A DNA stretch of 52,545 nucleotides. It comes from Acidocella sp. (lineage in GTDB: Bacteria > Pseudomonadota > Alphaproteobacteria > Acetobacterales > Acetobacteraceae). The stretch spans positions 1 through 52,545 of the forward strand of contig DAIDEE010000019.1 in NCBI GenBank assembly GCA_027308685.1, in the 5' to 3' direction. Both the position numbers and the translations under genes were made by a program. The notes beneath the pieces were generated by a model. That model had not been told where the DNA came from and did no database searches. It saw only the letters and a list, made by a program, of their open reading frames with translations. Within the stretch, counting starts at the first letter, position 1. The number at the start of each line of letters is the position of its first letter. Positions 1 through 8,420 of the stretch are shown here, piece by piece.

Positions 1-10
1 CAGAACGCTT

Positions 11-95
<85 letters not shown>

Positions 96-114
96 TGCGT
101 TCAACAAGCCGCGC

Positions 115-143
115 CGTCTAGCGCGAGTTTGGCCTCTTCACAA
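115..143 (-). promoter_or_regulatory. Candidate promoter of tRNA-Leu
   Basis: On the minus strand a -35-like TTGTGA (138-143) and a -10-like TAGACG (115-120) are 17 bp apart, about 20 bp upstream of the mature tRNA 5' end. The -10 is a weak match. The stretch just after it is very GC-rich (GGCGCGGC). A GC-rich discriminator of this kind is typical of stable-RNA promoters under stringent control. The assignment is by inspection only. Confidence 0.35.
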
Positions 144-223
144 GCAGCAGGTCTCGTATAAGGGGCTTTTGCCTGCTATTTCGGCCTCAATATCATCTTA
201 TGCTGACGGGGTACCACTCGCCT

Positions 224-2653
224 ATGACCATCAAACGCGCCCTGCTGGCACTTGTTGTCCTGCTTGTTGTGCTGCCCATTCTGGCGGTGGTGGTGGTGGT
301 GGCCCGCTTCGACCCCAACGACTATGCCCCGGAAATTTCAGCCGCCGTGCAAAAAGCCACCGGCCGGACCCTGGTATTCGGCGGTCCCATCACCCTGGCG
401 CTGTCCTTCAGCCCCACCATCCAAGCCGACAACGTCACGTTGAGTAACCCGCCAGGGTTTGCTGATGCGAATTTCATCAGCTTGCGGCATTTGGAAGCTA
501 AAATCTCGTTGTTGCCGCTTTTGTCGCATCGAATCGACATTCTCCGGCTCATTTTAGTGAGTCCCGCCATCAATTTCCAAACCAACGCCGCGGGCCGGGC
601 AAATTGGGATTTTTCGGCCCCCGCCAAAGGCGGAGCCAGCCTGCGGCCGCTGGGTTATGACGTGGCGCTGGAATCAGTTGACGTTCAAAAAGCCCTGATG
701 ACACTAAAGGACGCCAACGGGCTGCCAGTGCAAAAATTAGCCTTGCAGGACATCCGCGGCACCGCAGACTCCATCGCCGCCCCTCTCACAATCACCGCAA
801 CAGCGGCGATCAACAACACACCCATAACGCTCAAAGGCATGGTCGGGCCGGTGGAGCGTCTCTCTGGGATCGGCAGTGGGCCCTGGCCCGTGAATTTGAC
901 CTTCACCAGCAACGGGGCCAGCGCGACGGTTGCGGGTAACGTGGCGAACCCCCGTACTGCCACCGGCTACGCCCTGCAGGTGAGCGCCAGCATCCCAACC
1001 CTGGAGGCCTTTGCACCGATGCTCCCGGCCGGACTGCCAGGCAGCCTGCTACCGCCAATCCACGGCCTTACCTTAGCGGCGACGATTACCGACCAAGGCG
1101 CCACCATGCCGGCCATTCGTAACCTCTCGATCAAAGCCACCGGCTCCGATTTATCCAGCCTGCGGCCAGGCCTCATGCTGAATAGCCTGGATATCGAAAT
1201 GCCATCTTTGAATGCTGCGGTAACCCTCAGCGCCGCCGCCGTCGAAGGCTCGATGCCGCTCAGCCTGACTGGCAAGCTCGGCTCCGTCGCCCGATTGATA
1301 AACCCAGCGTGGCTGCCTGCCACCGCCCAGCCCAGCGGCGGCAATTTTCCGGTTACGTTGCAGGCTCAGGCCGGCCAGGCCACGCTCAGTGTAACCGGCG
1401 GCATCGCCACCCCCACCAATGCGGCAGGCGTGGCGCTGGCGGTTAACATGACCGCCCCGGACCTTGTCACCCTCAGTCCACTGGCCGGATTCAGTTTGCC
1501 CGCCTGGAAGAACCTCACCCTGCAAACCACCATCATCGACCCGGGCGGATTAGGTCTCGGCCAGGCGGTGGGGCTGGATGGACTGACCGTTACCATGGAC
1601 AATGCCGCCCTGGGCGGTGACGCCAGCCTGTATTTTGGCAAAATTCCCCGCTTACAATTGGCCTTGAAAGGCCAGCAGATTGACCTCGATGCGCTGCTCT
1701 CCGCCTGGCCCGCTTCGTCAACAGCCACAGCACCGGGCCCTCTGATCGTCCCGGCGGCCAAGCTGCCGCTCGATGCGATGAAGAGTTTCGATGCCGACAT
1801 CCAGCTTGCAGCCGACTCCGTGACATTCAACAAAGCCGCCTACACCGCTTTTCAAGGCCATGCGGTGTTGCAGAACGGGGTTCTGACGCTCGCCCCTCTC
1901 ACCGGCATCCTGCCCGGCGGCAACATCACCGCCAGCGCCAGCCTAGATGCGACCAAGGAACCCGCCGCCGCCGCCTGGGCATTGAATGCCCCGGCGCTGG
2001 CGCTCGGCCCCGTGCTGAAAAGTTTTGGGCAACCCAATAACGCGCAAGGCACCATGCGCGTGGCCCTCAATGCAACCGGCACCGGCGACAGCCTGCATGA
2101 TATTCTGGCCACTGCCAGTGGCCAGTTGGGGCTGGCTTCGGTGAATGACGTGGTTGATGGCGCCGTGCTAGGCAGCCTGTTCGGGCCGGTACTGCGCGCT
2201 GACGCCCTACCGGACACAATGGTCACCGCCCCTGGCCCGGTGCCGGTCCGTTGTTTTGCGCTCCGGGTGGACGCCACCAACGGGTCAGGCACCATCAGTA
2301 CGATCAGCCTGGATTCCGGCCGTTTACAAGTCCAGGGCAACGGGCATCTCAATTTCGGCGATGAAACCCTCGCCATTGCCCTGCTGCCCACCATTCCTGG
2401 AACGCCGCCAGAAGCGGGCACCCCTGTGATGCTAGGCGGCACCTTCACGACCCCCGCATTAACCCCAAACCCAAATGCGACCTCCATGACAAACACCGGC
2501 GACATATGCCCTGCTGCCCTGACACTTGGCCGACTCGGCAACCCCGGCCCCGCCGCTCCGGCCCCGGCGAGCACGGCCCCGGCTGTCAGTGGCACAACAC
2601 CCGCTGCACCATCGGGGCCGAAAAACTTGCTGAATTTGCTAAATGGCCAGTAA
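224..2653 (+). CDS. AsmA family protein
   Basis: This 809-residue protein has one hydrophobic N-terminal segment (about residues 5-26, rich in V and L) followed by the motif FDPNDY and a long beta-rich, low-cysteine region. That is the architecture of AsmA-family proteins, which are inner-membrane-anchored with a large periplasmic domain and are linked to outer-membrane biogenesis and lipid transport. The C-terminal third resembles the AsmA_2 region (LDSGRLQVQGNGHLNFGDETL). A Pro/Ala-rich tail precedes the stop. The start at 224 puts the basic MTIKR directly before the membrane segment; an in-frame ATG at 200 is possible, and neither has a clear ribosome binding site. It is followed after 9 bp by the ATP12 gene and the two are probably co-transcribed. 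The family call is firm; the specific role is not known. Confidence 0.85.
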   Translation: MTIKRALLALVVLLVVLPILAVVVVVARFDPNDYAPEISAAVQKATGRTLVFGGPITLALSFSPTIQADNVTLSNPPGFADANFISLRHLEAKISLLPLLSHRIDILRLILVSPAINFQTNAAGRANWDFSAPAKGGASLRPLGYDVALESVDVQKALMTLKDANGLPVQKLALQDIRGTADSIAAPLTITATAAINNTPITLKGMVGPVERLSGIGSGPWPVNLTFTSNGASATVAGNVANPRTATGYALQVSASIPTLEAFAPMLPAGLPGSLLPPIHGLTLAATITDQGATMPAIRNLSIKATGSDLSSLRPGLMLNSLDIEMPSLNAAVTLSAAAVEGSMPLSLTGKLGSVARLINPAWLPATAQPSGGNFPVTLQAQAGQATLSVTGGIATPTNAAGVALAVNMTAPDLVTLSPLAGFSLPAWKNLTLQTTIIDPGGLGLGQAVGLDGLTVTMDNAALGGDASLYFGKIPRLQLALKGQQIDLDALLSAWPASSTATAPGPLIVPAAKLPLDAMKSFDADIQLAADSVTFNKAAYTAFQGHAVLQNGVLTLAPLTGILPGGNITASASLDATKEPAAAAWALNAPALALGPVLKSFGQPNNAQGTMRVALNATGTGDSLHDILATASGQLGLASVNDVVDGAVLGSLFGPVLRADALPDTMVTAPGPVPVRCFALRVDATNGSGTISTISLDSGRLQVQGNGHLNFGDETLAIALLPTIPGTPPEAGTPVMLGGTFTTPALTPNPNATSMTNTGDICPAALTLGRLGNPGPAAPAPASTAPAVSGTTPAAPSGPKNLLNLLNGQ

Positions 2654-2662
2654 GCCAGCGGT

Positions 2663-3391
2663 ATGAAGCGCATCTGGAAATCGGTTGACACCATCGAAGC
2701 CACCAATGGCTTCAACGTACTGTTGGATGGCAAGCCGATCAAAAAACCTAGCGGCACACCGCTCACCATTCCCTTCTCGGCACTGGCCGAGGCGGTTGCC
2801 GAGGAATGGCGCGGCGCTGGGCTGGATGGCGGCGATATCAAACCCGATGACCTACCACTTACCCGCATGGCCACCACCGCGATCGACCGCGTGGCGACCT
2901 CCTACAATGAGATCATCGACCAACTGGTCAGTTACGGGCTGAACGACGCTCTCTGCTACCGCACCGAAACCCCGGCATCGCTGGCGGCGCTGGAACAGTC
3001 GCAGTGGCAACCCTGGCTGACCTGGGCCGCCGAGACTTACGGCGTTGTGCTCAACACCGGGTTTGGCATTACCCCCATCGCACAACCACCCGGCACCGCC
3101 GAGACATTCAGCGCGGCCCTGAGGGCGTTCGACATCTACGAGCTTACCGCCCTGGGTGTGGCGGTGCCCGCCATGGGCAGCCTGGTGCTGGGCCTGGCGC
3201 TAACGGCGCACAGGCTGGATGCGCAAACGGCGTTCGACATTTCTCACATCGAGGAAAAATTTCAGGTTGAGCGCTGGGGCACCGATGATTTGGCCGAGGA
3301 ACGCCGGTTAGCGATTTTAACCGACCTGCAATTATGTGTGCGGTTCATGGCACTGTGTGATCAGAAAAATAACCACGACATCAAAATATAA
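2663..3391 (+). CDS. ATP12 family F1-ATPase assembly chaperone
   Basis: The 242-residue protein matches the ATP12 family. It opens with KRIWKSV, followed by the family's LDGKPIKKPSGTPLTIP segment (about residues 20-37), an AVAEEW motif, and MATTAIDRV near residue 70. A CYR.E.P segment and a later hydrophobic helical region (AVPAMGSLVLGLAL) also fit. In mitochondria Atp12 binds the F1 alpha subunit before alpha3beta3 assembly; the alphaproteobacterial homologues are thought to act likewise. It lies 9 bp after the AsmA-family gene. Its last 31 bp overlap the 3' end of the convergent transporter gene. Confidence 0.88.
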   Translation: MKRIWKSVDTIEATNGFNVLLDGKPIKKPSGTPLTIPFSALAEAVAEEWRGAGLDGGDIKPDDLPLTRMATTAIDRVATSYNEIIDQLVSYGLNDALCYRTETPASLAALEQSQWQPWLTWAAETYGVVLNTGFGITPIAQPPGTAETFSAALRAFDIYELTALGVAVPAMGSLVLGLALTAHRLDAQTAFDISHIEEKFQVERWGTDDLAEERRLAILTDLQLCVRFMALCDQKNNHDIKI

Positions 3392-4617
3392 ATCGGCGTC
3401 AGCACTAAAATCATCACGCCGGCGTACGCAAAAAATCCTGGCATTTTCACCGCCCGCCGTGCCGCGATCTCCCGGATCATTAAATTTGGCGCGTTGCCCA
3501 AATAAGTAACCGGCCCGAAAAACACTGAGCCAGCCGCGAGCGCAGTTAGCAAGTGCGATGGATCTGTGGACAGTTGCACCGCATTGCCGCCGGCCGCCTG
3601 GAAAAAAATTAAATAGGTCGGTGCAGCATCAAGCACCGCCGAGGCAACACCGCTCGCCCAAAACCAGAGCAACGGATGATCTACATCTAAATCCGCTTGT
3701 TGCAGCAACACAAACACCGGACCGATGGTGGCAAAGATCGCGAAAAACAACACGCCTATCTCGCGCATCGCCGTCCAGGCGAAGCGATTATGGGCGCGAA
3801 TCGACTTCGGCGTAAAAATCTCTGAAATGGCGATACAACCGATCGCCAGTACCGTCACCGCCAGATGTTCAGCCGGCATCTGCGCCGAGAGCAAATCAAC
3901 TGTGCCAGGATGCCAGACACCTTCCAGCGGAATCGCCAGCATCAGCACCAGCAGGAGTCCGATATTCAGGCCACCACGCACCCGTAGCTTTTGCCTCTGC
4001 GGTTGCGCCTCGCGCTTGGCCAGATACGTATCAACGCCATAGCAAAGCACCAGCACCGGCACCGCCAGCACCAAAAGTGGCGCCCACAAATGCAGCAACG
4101 GCCAGAAAAACGGCACGCCGCGCAGAAACCCCACCAGCAACGGCGGGTCCCCCAACGGCGAGAGCGCCCCCCCGGCATTGCCGACCAGAATGATAAACGC
4201 CAGCACCAGATGCCGTTTTTCAAACCGGTGACCATTAGCGGCCAGCAGCGGATGGATGAGCAGCAAAGCCGCCCCGATCGTTCCCATCACGGCTGCCAAA
4301 GCCGTGCCAATGACAAGAAGCCATAAATTTCCAGATGGCCGCCCCCACGGGCCGCCAGTGATGAGAATACCACCACCCAGCGCGTATAAGGCGAGCAGCA
4401 GCACCATAAAAGGCACAAATTCAGCGATACTCACCTGCCATACCGCCGCCACAGCACCCGCGAGCCCACCACCCAGCGCGTTCAACACCAACCCGAGACC
4501 AACCCAGAATACCGACAAAGTGACCATGCGCCTGTGCCAAAAACGTGGTGCAAGCCCTGGTAAAACCGCGAAGCTCATCAGCACCGCCGCAAATGGCAAC
4601 GTCAGCATGACGTTCAT
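3361..4617 (-). CDS. CitMHS_2-type sodium:proton antiporter / putative citrate transporter
   Basis: This 418-residue integral membrane protein has about ten or more hydrophobic segments. It contains the ion-transporter superfamily signature region LVGNAGGALSPLGDPPLLVGFLRG (described here in words: an NAGG loop followed by SPLGDPP) near residues 145-165. A second conserved helix-break, GPVTYLGNAPN, lies near residue 380. These two related loops in the two halves are typical of the inverted-repeat NhaD/CitMHS fold. Members are annotated either as Na+/H+ antiporters or as citrate transporters, and sequence alone does not settle the substrate. The gene is monocistronic, convergent with ATP12 (31-bp overlap) and divergent from coxG, with 84 bp between the starts. 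Confidence 0.78.
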   Translation of the reverse strand: MNVMLTLPFAAVLMSFAVLPGLAPRFWHRRMVTLSVFWVGLGLVLNALGGGLAGAVAAVWQVSIAEFVPFMVLLLALYALGGGILITGGPWGRPSGNLWLLVIGTALAAVMGTIGAALLLIHPLLAANGHRFEKRHLVLAFIILVGNAGGALSPLGDPPLLVGFLRGVPFFWPLLHLWAPLLVLAVPVLVLCYGVDTYLAKREAQPQRQKLRVRGGLNIGLLLVLMLAIPLEGVWHPGTVDLLSAQMPAEHLAVTVLAIGCIAISEIFTPKSIRAHNRFAWTAMREIGVLFFAIFATIGPVFVLLQQADLDVDHPLLWFWASGVASAVLDAAPTYLIFFQAAGGNAVQLSTDPSHLLTALAAGSVFFGPVTYLGNAPNLMIREIAARRAVKMPGFFAYAGVMILVLTPIYILMSWLFF

Positions 4618-4643
4618 GGTCTGGGTACCCCGAAGCTGCGATG

Positions 4644-4672
4644 TTGCCCCCGCCGGTCAACACCGATAGGTT
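4644..4672 (+). promoter_or_regulatory. Candidate promoter of the cox maturation operon
   Basis: TTGCCC (4644-4649) and TAGGTT (4667-4672) are separated by 17 bp in the short divergent region before coxG. Both hexamers are weak matches to the consensus. No better pair was seen in the 84-bp gap, so this is a tentative call. Confidence 0.28.
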
Positions 4673-4701
4673 GCGCCCAGCATTTAAGGAGACCCGCCTG
4701 C

Positions 4702-5307
4702 ATGGATATGTCCGGAGAAAGACTGATCGCTGCCCCGCGCCACAAAGTATGGGACGCGCTAAATAACCCGGAAATCTTAAAGGACTGTATTCCCGGCTGC
4801 GAAAGCCTGGAAAAACTGTCCGACACACAGATGAAAGCGACCGCCGCCATCAAACTTGGCCCCATCGCTGCACGCTTCACCGGCAATGTCCTGCTCTCCG
4901 ATCTCGATCCACCAAACAGTTACACGATTTCAGGTGAGGGCCAAGGCGGCGTCGCCGGTTTCGCTAAAGGCGGCGCCACCGTCAAACTCACCGATGAGGA
5001 CGGCAGTACCCGGCTTGCATATGTCGTGAACGCCCAGATCGGTGGCAAAATGGCCCAGCTTGGTGCCCGCCTGATAGACTCTACCGCCAAACAAATGGCC
5101 GAAGCCTTTTTCACTAAATTTTCTGCAATTCTAGCACCGGAGCCTGTCATGGCAGAAACCACCGATTCCCCTTATCATGGTCTCGCCGAGGACCACGACC
5201 ACGACCCCAGCAACCCGCATTATTTCGGACTTCCCCTGGGTGTGATCATTGCCGCCATCATCGCTACCATTGCAGTGGGGCTGACCGTCTATAAATATCT
5301 CGGATGA
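4702..5307 (+). CDS. coxG: CoxG, SRPBCC-family carbon monoxide dehydrogenase subunit G
   Basis: CoxG is a 201-residue membrane-anchored SRPBCC protein. It starts with the family pattern GERLIAAPRHKVWDALNNPE, continues with LKDCIPGCESL and a KLGPIAARFTG segment, and ends with one transmembrane helix (about residues 178-199). In Oligotropha, CoxG helps anchor CO dehydrogenase to the membrane; homologues occur with many molybdenum hydroxylases. The start is supported by AAGGAG at 4685-4690, spaced 11 bp. It is the first gene of a six-gene run joined by 4-bp ATGA overlaps. The operon context (CoxD, CoxE, XdhC, MocA) supports a role with the CoxSLM enzyme encoded at 22.7-26.5 kb. Confidence 0.9.
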   Translation: MDMSGERLIAAPRHKVWDALNNPEILKDCIPGCESLEKLSDTQMKATAAIKLGPIAARFTGNVLLSDLDPPNSYTISGEGQGGVAGFAKGGATVKLTDEDGSTRLAYVVNAQIGGKMAQLGARLIDSTAKQMAEAFFTKFSAILAPEPVMAETTDSPYHGLAEDHDHDPSNPHYFGLPLGVIIAAIIATIAVGLTVYKYLG

Positions 5308-6206
5308 TCCCTTCAAACGTTACCGATACCGCCGCCCTTTTGAGTGCACAGGGCTATGTCGCCGACCGCGCTTTAGCCACCACCGTGCATCTGGCCCTCG
5401 CCATGGAGCGCCCTTTGCTCCTGGAGGGAGAGCCAGGGACTGGCAAAACTGAAATCGCCAAAGTGCTGGCTGCGGGGCTGGACCGTAGGCTGGTGCGCCT
5501 GCAATGCTATGATGGTCTGGACCTGGCGGCAGCAGCCTATGAATGGGACCATGCTCGGCAGTTGATGGCCATCCGGCTTGCCGAGGGCGATCAGACGCAG
5601 GACGCCAACTCCTTGCAACGCAACATCTACAGCCGCAACTTCCTGCTCGCCCGGCCTTTGCTCTCGGCCATCGACCCGGATTTGCCGCCGGCGGTGCTGC
5701 TGATCGACGAACTTGACCGGGCCGATGAACCGTTCGAGGCGTTTCTGCTCGAATTACTGGCGGATTTTCAAATCTCGGTGCCGGAATACGGCACCATCAA
5801 AGCCAAAACCAAGCCAGTGGTGGTGCTGACCTCGAATCGTACCCGCGAGGTGCACGACGCCATCCGGCGGCGCTGCCTGTATCAATGGGTGGATTACCCC
5901 ACCGCTGCCCGCGAGCGCGCTATTTTGCGCAATAAGGCGCCGGGCATCCCCGAGCAACTCGCCGCCGAAATTGTGGCCTTTGTGCAATCCGTGCGCCACG
6001 CCGATATTTTCAAACTTCCCGGCGTTGCCGAAACACTCGATTGGGCCGCCGCACTTACCGCCTTGGACCAGGAGGAGCTTGCCCCCGGTGCGGTGGAGGA
6101 TACCCTGGGAGTGCTGCTGAAATACCAGGACGATATCGCTGCTATGAAGGGCGCTGATCTCGCCAAATATGTCAGCGATGCCAAAGCGGCCGCGCGGGCG
6201 GCATGA
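5304..6206 (+). CDS. coxD: CoxD, MoxR-family AAA+ ATPase
   Basis: This 300-residue AAA+ protein has Walker A GEPGTGKT (residues 42-49) and Walker B VLLIDELD (131-138), and a sensor-type LTSNRTREVHDA segment in which arginines follow the TSN. It belongs to the MoxR group. In Oligotropha carboxidovorans, CoxD is needed for maturation of the [CuSMoO2] active site, where it acts on the apoenzyme together with CoxE. The start ATG overlaps the coxG stop (ATGA) and its own stop overlaps coxE the same way, which implies translational coupling. Whether it inserts sulfur only or also copper here is open, because the CoxL in this genome region is form II. Confidence 0.9.
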   Translation: MIPSNVTDTAALLSAQGYVADRALATTVHLALAMERPLLLEGEPGTGKTEIAKVLAAGLDRRLVRLQCYDGLDLAAAAYEWDHARQLMAIRLAEGDQTQDANSLQRNIYSRNFLLARPLLSAIDPDLPPAVLLIDELDRADEPFEAFLLELLADFQISVPEYGTIKAKTKPVVVLTSNRTREVHDAIRRRCLYQWVDYPTAARERAILRNKAPGIPEQLAAEIVAFVQSVRHADIFKLPGVAETLDWAAALTALDQEELAPGAVEDTLGVLLKYQDDIAAMKGADLAKYVSDAKAAARAA

Positions 6207-7411
6207 CCCCGACCAGCGGATTGCTGGCGAGCAACGTCATGCATTTCGCCAGACTGCTGCGTCGGACCGGCTTGCCGGTGGGTCCGGCTGAGACCATCGC
6301 CGCCACCCAGGCACTGACCCATATTGAAATCGGCCAGCGCCACGCCGTGCAGGCGGCATTGCGGGCGGTGATGGTACACCGGCACGAACATCAGGAGATG
6401 TTCGACACCGCTTTCTCGCTATTCTGGCGCAACCCGGATGCCACCAAATTCGCCGCTGCCCTGGCTGCGATGGATGGCATGCGCGCCCCCGAGGACGATC
6501 GCGCCCCGCCGGGTGCGCGCCGTTTGGCCGAAGCGATGGCCGCCACCAAGGACAAGCCGCCGCGCGAGGGCGAGCCGCCGCAAACCATCGACGCGACCCT
6601 CACCTTCAGCGAGACCGAAAAGCTGAACGCGATGGATTTCGAGGCGATGAGCGCCCGGGACATCAGCCGCGCCAAAACCGAGATCGCCAAATTACGCCTG
6701 CCGCTGGACCAGCACCGCACGCGGCGCTGGCGGCTGAGCGCCTCTGGCAAGCGCATTGACCTCAGAGCCACCATGCGGACTTCGATGCGTACCGGCGGCG
6801 AGATCATGACATTGGCCCGCACCGCGCCCAAAATCAAACCGCCGCCGCTGGTGGTACTGTGCGATATTTCTGGCTCGATGGCCCGCTACGCCCAAATTCT
6901 GCTGCATTTTTTACATTCGGTTGCCAATGACCGCGAGCAGGTGAGCGTGTTTTTATTCGGCACCCGGCTCTCCAACATTTCCCGCCAACTACGCCACCGC
7001 GACCCTGAAGTGGCGTTCCAGATGATCGCCTCCTTAGTGCCTGACTGGTCCGGCGGTACCCGCATTGGCGAAGCCCTCGCCAGCTTCAACCGCCATTGGG
7101 CACGCCGGGTGCTGGGCCAGGGTGCTGTGGTGCTGCTGGTCACTGACGGGCTGGACCGCGACGGCGCGCAAGGGCTGGCCGCCAATATGGAACGCCTGCA
7201 CCGCTCCTGCCGGCGCCTGATATGGCTGAACCCGCTCCTGCGCTGGGATGGGTTTTCACCCAAAACCCAAGGTGCCAAGGCAATGCTGCCGCATGTCGAT
7301 GAATTTCGGCCGGTGCATAATCTGGCCAGTTTGCAATCTCTTATCACCAGCCTCTCCGCCCCGCCAACGGCCCGGGGGCAGGCCATTCACGATTGGAAGG
7401 ATGCCTCATGA
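6203..7411 (+). CDS. coxE: CoxE, VWA domain protein
   Basis: This 402-residue protein has a C-terminal von Willebrand A domain with the MIDAS motif DISGS at residues 221-225, and later TDGLDRDG, which supplies the conserved Asp of the metal site. The N-terminal half is charged and helical. CoxE-type VWA proteins pair with MoxR ATPases and probably act as the substrate-binding partner during metallocofactor insertion. It sits directly after coxD with a 4-bp overlap and before the XdhC genes, also with a 4-bp overlap. Family assignment is secure; its biochemical role is inferred from Oligotropha. Confidence 0.9.
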   Translation: MTPTSGLLASNVMHFARLLRRTGLPVGPAETIAATQALTHIEIGQRHAVQAALRAVMVHRHEHQEMFDTAFSLFWRNPDATKFAAALAAMDGMRAPEDDRAPPGARRLAEAMAATKDKPPREGEPPQTIDATLTFSETEKLNAMDFEAMSARDISRAKTEIAKLRLPLDQHRTRRWRLSASGKRIDLRATMRTSMRTGGEIMTLARTAPKIKPPPLVVLCDISGSMARYAQILLHFLHSVANDREQVSVFLFGTRLSNISRQLRHRDPEVAFQMIASLVPDWSGGTRIGEALASFNRHWARRVLGQGAVVLLVTDGLDRDGAQGLAANMERLHRSCRRLIWLNPLLRWDGFSPKTQGAKAMLPHVDEFRPVHNLASLQSLITSLSAPPTARGQAIHDWKDAS

Positions 7412-7728
7412 CCGATGTCGAGGACGTATTAAGCACCGCTGCAGGCTGGCAAGCCGCCGGCGAGCAGGTCGCCATTGCCACCGTCACCGAAACCTGGGGC
7501 AGTTCGCCGCGCCCCGCCGGCAGCCGGATGGCGGTGACGAAATCCGGCAAAATGGCCGGCTCCGTCAGCGGCGGCTGTATCGAAGGCGCCGTTGCCGAGG
7601 TTGCACAACAAGTGATGGCGAGTGGCGCGCCCAAGCTGTTGGATTTTGGAGTTACCAATGAACGGGCCTGGGAAGTCGGGCTGGCATGCGGCGGCAAGGT
7701 GAAGGTATTTGTCGAGCCGCTGACATGA
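7408..7728 (+). CDS. XdhC-family protein, N-terminal CoxI-type domain only
   Basis: A 106-residue protein that corresponds to the N-terminal XdhC_CoxI domain: ATVTETWGSSPRPAGSRM followed by SGSVSGGCIEGAV (about residues 50-62). The SGGC.E motif is the hallmark of this domain. XdhC proteins bind the molybdenum cofactor and help sulfurate it before it enters xanthine dehydrogenase-type enzymes. Full-length XdhC is about 300-350 residues; here the C-terminal Rossmann domain is encoded separately by the next gene, which starts within this gene's stop (ATGA). No frameshift is needed to explain the split, and a similar two-protein arrangement is known for cox operons. Confidence 0.86.
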   Translation: MTDVEDVLSTAAGWQAAGEQVAIATVTETWGSSPRPAGSRMAVTKSGKMAGSVSGGCIEGAVAEVAQQVMASGAPKLLDFGVTNERAWEVGLACGGKVKVFVEPLT

Positions 7729-8420
7729 AGGCCAGCACCATCGCCGCGCTGAACCACGCCATGGCCACCCGCCAGCCGGTGGCATTCGCCAAAAACCTCA
7801 CCGATGGTGCGGAGTTTCTACTCCCCGATCCAGCCGCCCCCGAGACCCTCAACCAAGCTGGTCGGCTGGCGTTGGCCGCTGATAAAACCGGCACCCACAT
7901 GCTGGGCAATGAAAGTTGGTTCATTGAAGCCCGTAACCCCTCGCCCCGGCTGATTTTGGTGGGCGCCGTGCATATCGCGCAGGCGCTCGCGCCGCTGGCT
8001 GCCACGAGCGGCTTTGAAGTGATTCTGGTCGACCCGCGCCAGGGCTTTGGCAATCAAGAGCGCTTCCCCGGTGCCACCATGATCAATGAATGGCCCGATG
8101 AGGCGCTTGATACCTTAAAGCCGGACATCCGCACCGCCGTCGTCACCCTCACCCATGACCCCAAACTCGATGACCCGGCACTCGACCGCGCCTTGCAGTC
8201 GGAGGCATTTTACATTGGCGCCCTGGGGTCGCGCAAAACCCACGCCTCCCGCTTGGAGCGGCTAAGCGTGCTCGGCCATCAACCTGAAAGCCTTGCCCGT
8301 ATTCGCGGCCCGGTAGGGCTGGACATCGCCGCTGTTACCACGCCCGAAATCGCGCTCTCGATCATCGCCGAAATTGTCGCGGTGCGGCGCGGCGGCAGTT
8401 TGGGGTCACGCACCAAATGA
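7725..8420 (+). CDS. XdhC-family protein with C-terminal Rossmann domain
   Basis: A 231-residue protein. Residues 1-80 resemble the middle part of XdhC, and the C-terminal XdhC_C Rossmann domain begins at about residue 83 (LILVGAVHIAQALAPLA, a diverged GAGHVA-type loop). TLTHDPKLDDPAL and YIGALGSRKTHASRLERL follow, both highly typical of XdhC_C. The start at 7725 overlaps the previous stop by 4 bp; an upstream in-frame ATG at 7686 would add a non-conserved stretch. Together with the preceding gene it makes up roughly one full XdhC. The predicted role is Moco sulfuration and delivery to the CoxL subunit. Confidence 0.87.
   Translation: MKASTIAALNHAMATRQPVAFAKNLTDGAEFLLPDPAAPETLNQAGRLALAADKTGTHMLGNESWFIEARNPSPRLILVGAVHIAQALAPLAATSGFEVILVDPRQGFGNQERFPGATMINEWPDEALDTLKPDIRTAVVTLTHDPKLDDPALDRALQSEAFYIGALGSRKTHASRLERLSVLGHQPESLARIRGPVGLDIAAVTTPEIALSIIAEIVAVRRGGSLGSRTK

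Noticed and set aside
146-177. Hairpin AGCAGG/CCTGCT between tRNA-Leu and the AsmA-family gene
   Set aside because: The stem is only 6 bp with a 20-nt loop and no T-run; not distinguishable from chance.
1852-2877. Long minus-strand open frame (341 codons) opposite the AsmA-family and ATP12 genes
   Set aside because: It is antisense to two well-supported genes, has no recognisable domain and a low-complexity composition expected from GC-rich third positions.
4702-7411. Classical CO oxidation system (form I CO dehydrogenase)
   Set aside because: coxG, coxD and coxE alone suggest it, but CoxL has AYRGAGR and lacks the copper-ligand Cys loop, and gene order is S-L-M.
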